A stretch of DNA of 64,000 bases from Acidovorax soli. GTDB lineage: Bacteria > Pseudomonadota > Gammaproteobacteria > Burkholderiales > Burkholderiaceae_C. The position numbers were made by a program, and so were the translations under genes. Shown in pieces: positions 18,694-27,082 of this stretch. The stretch is taken from NCBI RefSeq assembly GCF_014207955.1, contig NZ_JACHLK010000015.1:1-64000 (forward strand), in the 5' to 3' direction. The notes under the pieces are model-generated. The model was not told where the DNA came from, searched no databases, and worked only from the letters and a program-made list of their open reading frames with translations. Position 1 is the first letter of the stretch, and each line of letters opens with the position of its first letter.

Positions 18694-18853
18694 GACGAGG
18701 CTGAACGGGTCCCTCACGCGCCGCGCACCCTGCTTTGGGCGGTCTGCGGCGTTGCAAATGCTCGCCATAGCACGGGCTATGGCTGCGCTTTGCGCCTAGC
18801 ATCCCATCCCAAATCAGGGCACGCGCCATCGTGAAGACCCATTCATCCTCGCC
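18694..18853. repeat. Class B imperfect palindrome, copy 1
   Basis: A 160-bp near palindrome exactly centred on the hairpin GCCATAGC-ACGG-GCTATGGC (18764-18783). The outer arms also pair (GACGAGGCTGAACGGGTC against GAAGACCCATTCATCCTCGCC), as do CCCTGCTTTGGG and CCCAAATCAGGG. It starts one base after the NirC-type stop codon and ends 18 bases before the phosphatase-kinase start. A second copy is at 46960-47118. It may act as a terminator or mRNA 3' stabiliser. Confidence 0.85.
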
Positions 18854-18871
18854 TTCCTGTCCGCCCTCCCT

Positions 18872-20614
18872 ATGAGTGACAGCCATAGCTTGAACATCAC
18901 GCTCGGCCAGCATTCCGAGGCTGGGCACAAGGGCAGCAACCAGGACTTTCACGGTGCCATGCTGCCTACCGGGCCGCTGCGCAGCACCAAGGGCATCGCG
19001 CTGGCGCTGGCCGATGGCATCGGCTCCAGTGCGGTGAGCCAGGAGGCCAGCGCCGCGGCGGTGCGCGGCTTCCTGGACGACTACTACGCCACCTCCGAGG
19101 CCTGGTCGGTGCGCCGCTCGGCCCAGCGCGTGCTGGGTGCCACCAATGCCTGGCTGCATGCGCAGACCCAGCGCAGCCATGCGCGCTTCGACAAGGACCG
19201 CGGCTACGTCACCACCTTCAGTGCCCTGATCCTCAAGGGGCGCGAGGTGCACCTGCTGCACGTGGGCGATGCACGCATCTACCGTGTGCATGCCACGGCC
19301 CTGGAGCAACTGACCGAGGACCACCGCGTGCACCTGTCCTCGGTCGAGTCCTTCCTGGGCCGGGCGCTGGGCATGGGTCCCAATGTGGAGATCGACTACC
19401 GCAGCCTGCCGGCCGGGGTGGGCGACCTCTACCTGCTGGCCACCGATGGTGCCTATGCGCACCTGGATGCGGCCGCCGTGCACCAGGCCATTGCCGACAG
19501 TGCCGGCGACTTCGATGGGGCTGCCCAGGCCTTGGTCGCCACCGCACGCACGCGCGGCGCCACCGACGACATGACGGTGCAACTGCTGCGCATCGACACC
19601 CTGCCCGAAGCGCGTGCCGGTGCGCTCCCGGCGCCGCATGCTGGGCTGGCCCTGCCGCCACCCCTGGCGCCGCGCATGGCCTTCGAGGGCTACACCATCG
19701 TGCGCGAACTGCACGCCAGCGCGCGCAGCCAGGTGCACTTGGCCGTGGACGATGCGACGGGCCAGCAGCTGGCGATCAAGACGCCCTCGGTGGACATGGC
19801 GGGCGAGGCGGGCCACCTCGACCGCCTGCTGCTCGAGGAATGGGTGGCACGGCGCGTCCACAGCCCGCATGTGCTGCGCGCCGCGGCGGATGAGCGGCCG
19901 CGCCGGCATGCCTTCGTGGCGATGGAGTATGTGGACGGGCAGACGCTGGCGCAGTGGATGACCGACCACCCGCAGCCCGACCTGGATGCCGTGCGCAGCC
20001 TCGTCGCCCAGATCGGCAAGGGGCTGCAGGCCTTGCATGCGCGCGAGATGCTGCACCAGGACCTCCGGCCCGAGAACCTGCTGATCGACCGCAGCGGCAC
20101 GGTCAAGCTCATCGACTTCGGCTCGGTGCATGTGGCGGGACTGGCCGAGGGCACGGCGGCAGCGCGGGCCGATGCCATCGAGGGCACGCTGCAGTACACG
20201 GCGCCTGAGTATTTCGTCGGTGGGGTGGGGGATGCGCGCTCGGACCTGTTCGCACTGGCCGTGCTCACCTACCAGATGCTCACGGGCCAATTGCCCTATG
20301 GCCTGCAGGTGGCGCGCCTGCGCTCACCGGCCCAGTTGAAGGCGCTGCGCTATGTGCCTGTGCGCCATCTGCGGCCCGAGCTGCCGGCCTGGCTCGACGG
20401 GGTGCTGCACAAGGCCTTGCAGCCTGAGGCGGCCAGACGCCAGGAAGCAGTCTCGGAATTCCTGCACGATCTGCAGTCGCCAGGCGCACAATTCCAGCGT
20501 ATGCGCGCGCCGCCGCTGGTGGAGCGCAATCCGGTTCGGTTCTGGCAGGCGGTGTCGGGCCTGCTGGGGCTGGCGGTGCTGGTGCTGTTGGGAATGCGCG
20601 CGTACGGAAATTGA
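18872..20614 (+). CDS. Bifunctional PP2C phosphatase / Ser-Thr kinase fusion with C-terminal membrane anchor
   Basis: A 580-residue two-enzyme protein. Residues about 1-245 are a PP2C-type phosphatase with metal-binding motifs LADGIG, LHVGDARIYR, ATDGAY and GATDDMT. Residues about 268-530 are a Hanks-type kinase: AIKTP lysine, catalytic loop HQDLRPENLL (Gln replaces the usual Arg of HRD) and IDFGS metal motif. The glycine-rich loop is degenerate (ELHASARSQVHLAV), so ATP binding may be unusual. A helix at about 555-575 (AVSGLLGLAVLVLLGM) probably anchors it in the inner membrane. In Pseudomonas aeruginosa a Ser/Thr kinase gene also lies beside nirB-nirD and the nitrate transporter gene, so the link to nitrogen assimilation is conserved; its target is not known to me. 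Confidence 0.93.
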   Translation: MSDSHSLNITLGQHSEAGHKGSNQDFHGAMLPTGPLRSTKGIALALADGIGSSAVSQEASAAAVRGFLDDYYATSEAWSVRRSAQRVLGATNAWLHAQTQRSHARFDKDRGYVTTFSALILKGREVHLLHVGDARIYRVHATALEQLTEDHRVHLSSVESFLGRALGMGPNVEIDYRSLPAGVGDLYLLATDGAYAHLDAAAVHQAIADSAGDFDGAAQALVATARTRGATDDMTVQLLRIDTLPEARAGALPAPHAGLALPPPLAPRMAFEGYTIVRELHASARSQVHLAVDDATGQQLAIKTPSVDMAGEAGHLDRLLLEEWVARRVHSPHVLRAAADERPRRHAFVAMEYVDGQTLAQWMTDHPQPDLDAVRSLVAQIGKGLQALHAREMLHQDLRPENLLIDRSGTVKLIDFGSVHVAGLAEGTAAARADAIEGTLQYTAPEYFVGGVGDARSDLFALAVLTYQMLTGQLPYGLQVARLRSPAQLKALRYVPVRHLRPELPAWLDGVLHKALQPEAARRQEAVSEFLHDLQSPGAQFQRMRAPPLVERNPVRFWQAVSGLLGLAVLVLLGMRAYGN

Positions 20615-20677
20615 ATGTGAACCCTTGCGGTTCGGCGCGTGAGAAAACGGGGGCATGCAAAGCCCTGATGGGATAAG

Positions 20678-20742
20678 GCCTTTGCCAGACAGGGGCAAAA
20701 GGCACGCACGGGGTGGAGCACGGCCGCCAGGCCGCACTCCAC
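20678..20742. terminator. Hairpins in the convergent gap after the kinase gene
   Basis: The 144-bp convergent gap to the Hsp20 gene holds two stems. GCCTTTGCC (20678-20686) pairs with GGCAAAAGGC (20694-20703), and GTGGAG (20713-20718) pairs with CTCCAC (20737-20742) with GGCC/GGCC inside. Neither has a good T-run, so bidirectional termination is only probable. Confidence 0.4.
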
Positions 20743-20758
20743 TGCGCCGTGTAGGGAC

Positions 20759-21139
20759 TTACTGGATGCTCAGCGAGGTGACCTTGCTGACGGGCTCCAC
20801 GCGCACCAGGGTGAGCGTGAGCACGCCGTTTTCGAGCTTGGCGCTGCTGGCCGCGGCATCGATGTCGGTGGCCAGCTCCCAGGCGCGCTGCACCTGGCGG
20901 GGCGCGCCTTCCACGCTGGACAGGCGCACCACATTGCCTTCGATGGCGATCTGCAGCTGCTCACGGGTGAGACCGGGCACATCGAGCTGCAAGGTGGTGG
21001 CCTTGTCGTCCTGGGTGACGGTCACGCCGGCAGAGCGGGCAGGGGTGGCGAAATTGCCCAGCAGAAAGCGCTGCAGTGCCAGGTCGGCGGAGCGGGGGGC
21101 GTTGAAGGTGGAACGGCGGGCAACGGGGGCGAAGATCAT
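20759..21139 (-). CDS. Small heat-shock protein, Hsp20/alpha-crystallin family
   Basis: A 126-residue ATP-independent holdase chaperone. The alpha-crystallin domain covers about residues 35-120, with DVPGLTREQLQIAIEGNVV and the family signature AKLENGVLTLTL near the end. A C-terminal I-x-I motif is not visible, so oligomer formation may differ from larger relatives. The start at 21139 (MIFAPVARRS) is favoured over an upstream ATG because GGAG lies about ten bases before it and the longer N-terminus does not look like the family. It is divergent from an ABC receptor gene across about 95 bp; no clear heat-shock promoter is seen. Confidence 0.88.
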   Translation of the reverse strand: MIFAPVARRSTFNAPRSADLALQRFLLGNFATPARSAGVTVTQDDKATTLQLDVPGLTREQLQIAIEGNVVRLSSVEGAPRQVQRAWELATDIDAAASSAKLENGVLTLTLVRVEPVSKVTSLSIQ

Positions 21140-21234
21140 GAAAAGGACTCCTATACACTGCGCGGCTCTCGACGTGGTCGCCGCATGGACAGAACTTGTG
21201 TACGGCCGCAAAGGTTTTCAAGGGGAAAAAGAGC

Positions 21235-22581
21235 ATGAATAAATTGCGGTTCGCGGGCTTGAAATCAGGCGCTGCGGCATTACGTCATTCCGTTTTGGCG
21301 GTTGCCGCCACACTGGCCTGCGCGCTGGCGCCGGCATCGGTCAGCTGGGCGCAGACCCCCACCGCGGCCGTACCTGCGGCCACGGGCAAGCCGGTGAAGA
21401 TGGCGCTGATCGAGAGCCTCTCGGGCGCGTTTGCCAACACCGGTGAAGCGGTCTACCGCAACATCTACTGGGCCATGGAGCGCGTGAACGCGCGCGGCGG
21501 CGTGGCCCTGTCGGCCAGCGCCGGCGGTGCGCGCCCGCTGGCACTGGAGCGCTATGACAGCAAGGGCCAGAACGAGGAGGCCCTGTCGGCCCTGCGCGCG
21601 GCCATCGACGATGGCGCGCAGGTCATCCTGCAGGGCAACTCCTCGGCCACGGCCGCGGTGCTGATCGAGGCGATCAACAAGCACAACGAGCGCGAGCCGA
21701 ACAAGCGCGTGATCTTTCTCAACTACTCGGCGGTGGACCCCATCCTCACCAATGAGAAGTGCAGCTTCTGGCATTTCCGCTTCGACGCCCATGCCGACAT
21801 GCGCATGGCCGCGCTCATGGAAGTGATGCGCGACGACAAGGCCTTGAAGAGCGTCTACCTGATCGGCCAGGACTACAGCTTCGGCCAGGCCGTGCTGCGC
21901 GAGGCCAAGAAGCAGCTGTCTGCCCAGCGCCCCGATGTGACCGTGGTCGGCGAAGAACTGCACCCCGTGGGCCGCGTGAAGGACTTCGCGCCCTACGCCG
22001 TGAAGATCAAGGCCAGCGGCGCGCAGGCCGTGGTCACGGGCAACTGGGGCAACGATCTCACGCTCTTGGTGAAGGCCGCGCGCGAGGTGGGCTACGAAGG
22101 CAGCTTCTACACCTTCTACGGCAATGCGCTGGGCGCGCCCGCGGCCATTGGCGATGCCGGCATCGGCAAGGTGGTGGCCGTGGCCGACTGGCTACCCAAT
22201 GTGCCGGGCGCACAGAGCGAGGCCTTCTACCAGGCCTTCCGCGAGCGCTTTCCCAAGCCCCAGGACGACTATGTGCACATGCGCATGCAGCTCATGGTGG
22301 AGGCGCTCGCGCAGTCCATCGAGCGCGCGGGCAGCACCGATCCGGTGGCCGTGGCGCGGCAGATGGAAAAGGCCAGCGTGCAGCTCTCGGGCCAGGGCGG
22401 CAGCATGCGCGCGGCGGACCACCAGTTCCAGCAGGCGCTGGTGGTGGGCGTGATGGACAAGAAGGGCGCCAACGGGGTCAAGTTCGACGTCGAAGGCTCG
22501 GGCTATGGCTTCCGCGTGGTGCGCCAGATCGCTCCCGCCAAGGCGCAGCAGCCCCATACCTGCACCATGCAGCGCCCCTGA
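21235..22581 (+). CDS. Orphan ABC substrate-binding protein (LivK/Peripla_BP_6 type)
   Basis: A 448-residue periplasmic receptor with a long signal peptide (about 1-38, ending VSWAQ). The mature part begins KPVKMALIESLSGAFANTGEAV, the family's first strand and ligand loop. LQGNSSATAAVLIEAINKHN and YSFGQAVLREAKKQL are further family segments. The ATG at 21235 has AAGGGGAA about eleven bases upstream; an in-frame start 13 codons earlier lacks such a site. No permease or ATPase gene is adjacent, so it must use a transporter encoded elsewhere or act as a sensor. Ligand unknown. Confidence 0.88.
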   Translation: MNKLRFAGLKSGAAALRHSVLAVAATLACALAPASVSWAQTPTAAVPAATGKPVKMALIESLSGAFANTGEAVYRNIYWAMERVNARGGVALSASAGGARPLALERYDSKGQNEEALSALRAAIDDGAQVILQGNSSATAAVLIEAINKHNEREPNKRVIFLNYSAVDPILTNEKCSFWHFRFDAHADMRMAALMEVMRDDKALKSVYLIGQDYSFGQAVLREAKKQLSAQRPDVTVVGEELHPVGRVKDFAPYAVKIKASGAQAVVTGNWGNDLTLLVKAAREVGYEGSFYTFYGNALGAPAAIGDAGIGKVVAVADWLPNVPGAQSEAFYQAFRERFPKPQDDYVHMRMQLMVEALAQSIERAGSTDPVAVARQMEKASVQLSGQGGSMRAADHQFQQALVVGVMDKKGANGVKFDVEGSGYGFRVVRQIAPAKAQQPHTCTMQRP

Positions 22582-22904
22582 TTGGAAGCCCCCCTGAGTC
22601 GCTTCGCGCCACGGTGCGTCCGCCAGAGACGGCCGCTCTTCGTCGCCGTCCAAGCCTGCGCAGGCAGGCTTGGAGCCGCGGCACTCAGTCCCCAGGGGGA
22701 CGCACCCAGCGCGGCGGGGCGGCCCTGGCGCGGGTGCGCTGGCCACGTGCATGCCTATGGAAGGCTGCCGTAGCTGCACTGGCCGGGGGGGATTTGGCCC
22801 AGTGGAAGGCCGCGCGGACACAAGGCTGGGGCGCCTTTTGTCCGTATATCGATATGACAAGTTAGCGCAACGCGCGCCGGCCCGGGGCCACAGAATTTGC
22901 AGCA
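22582..22904. other. Gene-free region between orphan receptor and monooxygenase operon
   Basis: About 320 bases without a gene. It holds the class C palindrome (22600-22720) and, near 22845-22854, the perfect palindrome ATATCGATAT in an AT-richer patch 50-60 bp before the monooxygenase start, a possible promoter/operator for the sulfur-salvage-like operon. No regulator gene is adjacent. Confidence 0.55.
22600..22720. repeat. Class C imperfect palindrome
   Basis: A perfect ten-base stem CCAAGCCTGC/GCAGGCTTGG (22650-22659/22664-22673, loop GCAG) is flanked symmetrically by GTGCGTCC (22614-22621) and GGACGCAC (22698-22705). The flanking strings CCCCCTGAGTCGCTTCGCGCC and CAGGGGGACGC resemble intergenic elements I recall as common in Comamonadaceae genomes. 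It begins about 20 bases after the receptor stop codon and probably marks the transcript end. Confidence 0.7.
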
Positions 22905-23936
22905 TTGATCACCCATGCGCGAATCGCCCCGACCGTGTCCTATGCCCTGTCCCTGCTCGACAAGAGCCCTGTCCCTGAAGGCGCCACCGCGGCCCAGGCC
23001 CTGCAGCGCACCGTAGCGCTGGCGCAGCGCGCCGAGCAGCTGGGCTACCGCCGCTTCTGGGTGGCCGAGCACCATGGCAACCCGGGCCTGGCCGGCTCGG
23101 CACCCGAGGTGCTGGTGGCCCACCTGCTGGCGCGCACCACGCGCATCCGTGTGGGTTCGGGCGGCGTCATGCTGCAGCACTACAGCCCCTTCAAGGTGGC
23201 CGAGGCCTTCAAGCTGCTGGCCGCGCTGGCCCCGGGCCGCGTGGACCTGGGCGTGGGCAAGGCGCCCGGTGGGCTGCCGCTTTCTACTCGCGCACTGCAG
23301 GCCGCGCGCGACCCCGCACGCAAGCCGGACTTCGCCGCGCAACTGGCTGAGCTCGACGCCTTCGTCTCCAACACCTTGGCAGCCGACCACCCGCTGGCCG
23401 GTGCCGTGGCGCTGCCCGAGCCGCCGCACCTGCCTGAGCGCTTTCTGCTCGGCGGCAGCCCCGACAGCGCGGCGCTGGCCGCGCGCCATGGCTGGCAGTT
23501 TGTCTATGCCGGCCACTTCAATGGCGACCCGGTGAACATCGAGCGCTCGCTGCAGGTCTACCGCGAGGCCGCAGGCCGTGCGCCGCTGCTCGCGCTGTAT
23601 GCCCTGGTCGCAGAGACGCAGCAAGAAGCCGAGCGCCTGGTGGGCGCGCTGCGCATCGTCAAGCTGCACCTGGCCACCGGCCAGAGCGTGAACCTGCCCA
23701 GCGAAAGCGCTGCGGCCGAGTTCGCACGCCAGGCCGGCGTGAGCGACTACCGCCTCGAAGAAACGCGCCCGCATGTGATCGCCGGCTCGCAGGCCTTTGT
23801 GCGCGATGCGCTCGACGCACTGGCCGAGCGCTATGGCATCGGGGAATTCGTGGTCGACACGCCCGTCACCGGCTTTGCCGAGCGCCTGGCTTCGGTGGAA
23901 CTGCTGGCCGGTGCCCTGCAGACCGCCGAAGCCTGA
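22905..23936 (+). CDS. Luciferase-like flavin-dependent monooxygenase (CmoO/MsnO8-like)
   Basis: A 343-residue TIM-barrel bacterial-luciferase family protein that would use FMNH2 and O2. Family segments: YALSLLDKSPVPEGATAAQA at the start, YRRFWVAEHHGNPGLAGSAP, IRVGSGGVMLQHYSPFKVAE and RVDLGVGKAPGG. It resembles YtmO/CmoO and MsnO8-type proteins. Two starts are open: TTG at 22905, or GTG at 22935, which gives the family's usual N-terminus; neither has a clear ribosome site. It heads an eight-gene operon. By analogy with Bacillus it would help oxidise the C-S bond of an N-acetyl-S-alkylcysteine. Confidence 0.85.
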   Translation: MITHARIAPTVSYALSLLDKSPVPEGATAAQALQRTVALAQRAEQLGYRRFWVAEHHGNPGLAGSAPEVLVAHLLARTTRIRVGSGGVMLQHYSPFKVAEAFKLLAALAPGRVDLGVGKAPGGLPLSTRALQAARDPARKPDFAAQLAELDAFVSNTLAADHPLAGAVALPEPPHLPERFLLGGSPDSAALAARHGWQFVYAGHFNGDPVNIERSLQVYREAAGRAPLLALYALVAETQQEAERLVGALRIVKLHLATGQSVNLPSESAAAEFARQAGVSDYRLEETRPHVIAGSQAFVRDALDALAERYGIGEFVVDTPVTGFAERLASVELLAGALQTAEA

Positions 23937-23961
23937 CCCCGTCTCAGAAGGAAGAGAAAAC

Positions 23962-25317
23962 ATGAGCAAGAACACCACCCCCATCCGGTTCGGCCTGATG
24001 CTGCACGGCGCAGGCGGCCACATGAATTCGTGGAAGCACCCCGCCGGCCCGGCCGATGCGAGCGTGAACCTCTCGTTCTACATCGACACCGCGCGCAAGG
24101 CCGAGGCCCACGGCATCGCCTTCGCCTTTGTGGCCGATGGCCTGTTCATCAACGAGAAGTCGATCCCGCATTTCCTCAACCGCTTCGAGCCCATTTCCAT
24201 CCTCTCGGCGCTGGCCGTGGCCACCTCGAAGATCGGCCTGGCGGGCACCATCTCCACCTCGTACAGCGACCCGTTCACGGTGGCGCGCCAGTTCGCCTCG
24301 CTCGACCTCATCAGCCAAGGGCGCGCGGGTTGGAACGTGGTGACCACGCCGCTCGAAGGCACGGCCAGCAACTACAGCCGCCAGCACCCCGACCACGCGC
24401 TGCGCTACGAGATCGCCGACGAGTACCTGGAAGTGACCCAGGGCCTGTGGGACAGCTGGGACGACGATGCGGTGGTGCGCAACCGCGAGACGGGCCAATT
24501 CTTCGACCCGGCCAAGCTGCACACGCTCAATCACAAGGGCCGCTTCTTCCAGGTGGCCGGGCCGCTGAACATCGGCCGCTCGGCCCAGGGCCAGCCCGTG
24601 ATCTTCCAGGCCGGTTCGTCCGATGCAGGCGTGGGCCTGGCGGGCAAGTACGCCGACGCGGTGTTCACCCATTCGCCCAACCTGGAGGCCACGCGCGCCT
24701 TCCTGCGCCAGGTCAAGGCCAGTGCCGTGGCCCAGGGCCGCCAGGGCAGCGACGTGAAGATCTTCCCGGGCATCGGCCCGGTGGTGGGCGCCACGCAGGA
24801 AGAAGCCGAGGCCAAGTACCAGGCCATCCGCGAGCTGCTCACGGTGGAAGAAGCGCTGGCCTACCTGGGCCGCTATTTCGACCACCACGATTTCAGCCAG
24901 TACCCACTCGACGAGCCTTTTCCCGAGCTGGGCGAGATCGGGCGCAACAGTTTCCGCTCCACCACCGACCGCATCAAGGCCGATGCCAAGGAGCGCGGCC
25001 TCAGCTTGCGCCAGGTGGCGCTGGAGGCCGCAACGCCGCGCTCGCAGTTCGTGGGCACGGGCGAGCGCGTGGCCGGCGAAATCATCCGCTGGGTGGACGA
25101 GGGCGCGGCCGATGGCTTCATCCTCGGCTTTCCGGTGCTGGCGCAGGGGCTCGAAGATTTCGTGACCCATGTGATCCCCGTGCTGGAGGCACGCGGCCGC
25201 TATGAGCGCACGCTGCCCGGCGCCACGCTGCGCGACCACCTGGGCCTGCCGCGCAAGGCCAGCCGGTATGCCGCTGCGCCAGAGCAGGGCGCTGCCTCCG
25301 ACCGGAAGGCTGCCTGA
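23962..25317 (+). CDS. Luciferase-like monooxygenase, NtaA/SnaA/DszA family (CmoJ-like)
   Basis: A 451-residue flavin-dependent monooxygenase of the long NtaA/SnaA/DszA branch, which attacks C-N, C-S or similar bonds using reduced FMN supplied by a reductase. Family landmarks: GAGGHMNSWKHP near residue 20, FAFVADGLFI, LAGTISTSYSDPFTVARQFA, RAGWNVVTTPLEGTASNYSR and GQPVIFQAGSSDAG. AAGGAAGAGAAAA precedes the ATG. Its stop overlaps the amidohydrolase start. In B. subtilis the comparable CmoJ cleaves N-acetyl-S-alkylcysteine; that substrate here is inferred from the operon. Confidence 0.9.
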   Translation: MSKNTTPIRFGLMLHGAGGHMNSWKHPAGPADASVNLSFYIDTARKAEAHGIAFAFVADGLFINEKSIPHFLNRFEPISILSALAVATSKIGLAGTISTSYSDPFTVARQFASLDLISQGRAGWNVVTTPLEGTASNYSRQHPDHALRYEIADEYLEVTQGLWDSWDDDAVVRNRETGQFFDPAKLHTLNHKGRFFQVAGPLNIGRSAQGQPVIFQAGSSDAGVGLAGKYADAVFTHSPNLEATRAFLRQVKASAVAQGRQGSDVKIFPGIGPVVGATQEEAEAKYQAIRELLTVEEALAYLGRYFDHHDFSQYPLDEPFPELGEIGRNSFRSTTDRIKADAKERGLSLRQVALEAATPRSQFVGTGERVAGEIIRWVDEGAADGFILGFPVLAQGLEDFVTHVIPVLEARGRYERTLPGATLRDHLGLPRKASRYAAAPEQGAASDRKAA

Positions 25318-26519
25318 TGGGTGCCGCATTGCCGCTGGTCGGTGCCGATGATGTGGCGCGCGTGGAGGAGGGCATTGCCGCCTTCATCGGCGAGTTCAAG
25401 GCTCTGCGCCAGGATCTGCACCGCCATCCCGAACTGTCGTTCCAGGAGCACCGCACCGCGGCCATCGTGGCCGAGCGTCTCACAGCGTGGGGCTACGAGG
25501 TGACCCCCGGCATCGCCGGCACGGGCGTGGTGGGCCGGCTTAAGCGCGGCCACAGCGGCAAGTCGCTGGGCATCCGTGCCGACATGGATGCCTTGCCCAT
25601 CACCGAGGCCACGGGCCTGCCCTACGCCAGCGAAAACGCGGGCGTGATGCATGCCTGCGGGCACGACGGGCACACCACCGTGCTGCTCGCGGCGGCGCGC
25701 TTTCTGGCCGAATCGGGCCGCTTCGACGGCACGCTGAACCTGATTTTCCAGCCCGCCGAGGAGAACGGCGGCGGCGCCAACCGCATGATCGCCGAGGGGC
25801 TGTTCGAGCGTTTTCCCTGCGATGCGGTGTTCGGCCTGCACAACTGGCCCTGCGTGGGCGAAGGGCACTTCGGCTGCGTGACCGGGCCGGCCATGGCCTC
25901 GGTGGACCAGATCACCATCACCGTGCGCGGCAAGGGCGGCCATGGCGCCGTGCCGCACGAGACGGTGGACCCGGTGGTGGCCAGCGCCCACATCATCACG
26001 GCGCTGCAGACCGTGGTCTCGCGCAATGTCGATCCGCTGGACATGGGCGTGGTCACCGTGGGCTCCGTCCACGGCGGAGCGGCGCCCAATGTGGTGCCCG
26101 AGAGCGTGGAATTGAAACTCACCGCGCGCGCCTTCAAGCCCGAGGTGCGCGAAGTCCTGCGCGCGCGCATTCCCGCCGTCGCCCGCGCCCAGGCCGAGAG
26201 CTTTGGCGCCACAGCCGAGGTGCAGTACCGCCCGGGCTACCCCGCGGTGCTGAACCACGATGCCGAGACCGCGCTGGCGCGCAGTGTGGCCGTGGACACC
26301 TTCGGCGCCGCGCGCGTGGACGCCGGTTTTCGCCCGCGCACGGCCAGTGAGGACTTCGCCTTCATGCTGCTCAAGCGGCCCGGCAGCTATGTCTTCGTGG
26401 GCAATGGGGACGGCGCCTCGCTGCACAGCCCGTACTACGACTTCAACGACGCCATCCTCGCGCCCTCGGCCACCTACTGGGTGCGCCTGGCCGAGCGCTT
26501 TCTTGCTCCCTCCGTCTGA
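25317..26519 (+). CDS. M20-family amidohydrolase, probable N-acetylcysteine-type deacetylase (SndA-like)
   Basis: A 400-residue metal-dependent amidohydrolase of the M20D/IAA-amino acid hydrolase type. Metal-binding and catalytic motifs: DLHRHPELSFQE, HACGHDGHTT, FQPAEENGGG and FGLHNWP; the dimerisation domain follows from about 190. It probably removes an acyl group from an amino acid after the monooxygenases have acted. The start overlaps the preceding stop (ATGA). The same pairing with GNAT and luciferase-family genes occurs in the Bacillus ytm-ytn and yxe operons, where the M20 enzyme deacetylates the product. Confidence 0.9.
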   Translation: MGAALPLVGADDVARVEEGIAAFIGEFKALRQDLHRHPELSFQEHRTAAIVAERLTAWGYEVTPGIAGTGVVGRLKRGHSGKSLGIRADMDALPITEATGLPYASENAGVMHACGHDGHTTVLLAAARFLAESGRFDGTLNLIFQPAEENGGGANRMIAEGLFERFPCDAVFGLHNWPCVGEGHFGCVTGPAMASVDQITITVRGKGGHGAVPHETVDPVVASAHIITALQTVVSRNVDPLDMGVVTVGSVHGGAAPNVVPESVELKLTARAFKPEVREVLRARIPAVARAQAESFGATAEVQYRPGYPAVLNHDAETALARSVAVDTFGAARVDAGFRPRTASEDFAFMLLKRPGSYVFVGNGDGASLHSPYYDFNDAILAPSATYWVRLAERFLAPSV

Positions 26520-26538
26520 CCTGTCCTGGATGCACACC

Positions 26539-27054
26539 ATGAGCGAACGATTCGTCTATACGACCCCGCTGGATCCGCTGGCGCGCCCGCTGGTCGAGGA
26601 ACTCAGCTACGAGTACGAAACCCGCTACGGCGATTTCTACGAGCGCGAGGGCGGCCCGCGCGAGATGGAGAAGTACCCGGCCGAGCTGTTCTCGCCGCCC
26701 GAGGGCGGCAACTTCGTGCTGCTGCTGCGCAATGGCGAGGCGATTGGCGGTGGGGCCTTCAAGCGCCACCCGGACCCCGGCACGGCCGAGCTCAAGCGCG
26801 TGTGGGCGCACTCGGCCTTGCGCCGCCAGGGCCTGGCGCGCCGTGTGGTGCAGGAGCTGGAGGCCCAGGCGCTGCGCCAGGGCTATACGCGCATCTACCT
26901 GACCACGGGTTTCCGCCAGCCCGAGGCGGTGGCACTGTACCTGGGCCAGGGCTATTCCGCTCTGTTCGACCCATCGGCGCCGGAAGGCACCTACCGCTCG
27001 CTGCCCTTCGAAAAGATCCTGGTGCAGGCGCCTGCGCTGGCCCGTGCCGCCTGA
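26539..27054 (+). CDS. GNAT-family N-acetyltransferase (SnaA-like)
   Basis: A 171-residue acetyl-CoA-dependent acetyltransferase. The acetyl-CoA binding loop is RRQGLARRVVQELEAQA (about residues 98-114), preceded by the strand ELKRVWAHSA and followed by YTRIYLTTGFRQPEAVALYL. Two in-frame ATGs lie at 26530 and 26539; the second gives the more usual start. It begins 20 bases after the amidohydrolase. An acetyltransferase and a deacetylase in one operon imply temporary N-acetylation of an amino acid, which is the logic of S-alkylcysteine salvage in Bacillus. Confidence 0.88.
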   Translation: MSERFVYTTPLDPLARPLVEELSYEYETRYGDFYEREGGPREMEKYPAELFSPPEGGNFVLLLRNGEAIGGGAFKRHPDPGTAELKRVWAHSALRRQGLARRVVQELEAQALRQGYTRIYLTTGFRQPEAVALYLGQGYSALFDPSAPEGTYRSLPFEKILVQAPALARAA

Positions 27055-27082
27055 GTTTCCCATCCCCTTCACACACACCACG

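Noticed and set aside
18694..18853. Repeats as part of a CRISPR array
   Set aside because: Copies are single, 28 kb apart and palindromic; there are no regularly spaced units or cas genes.
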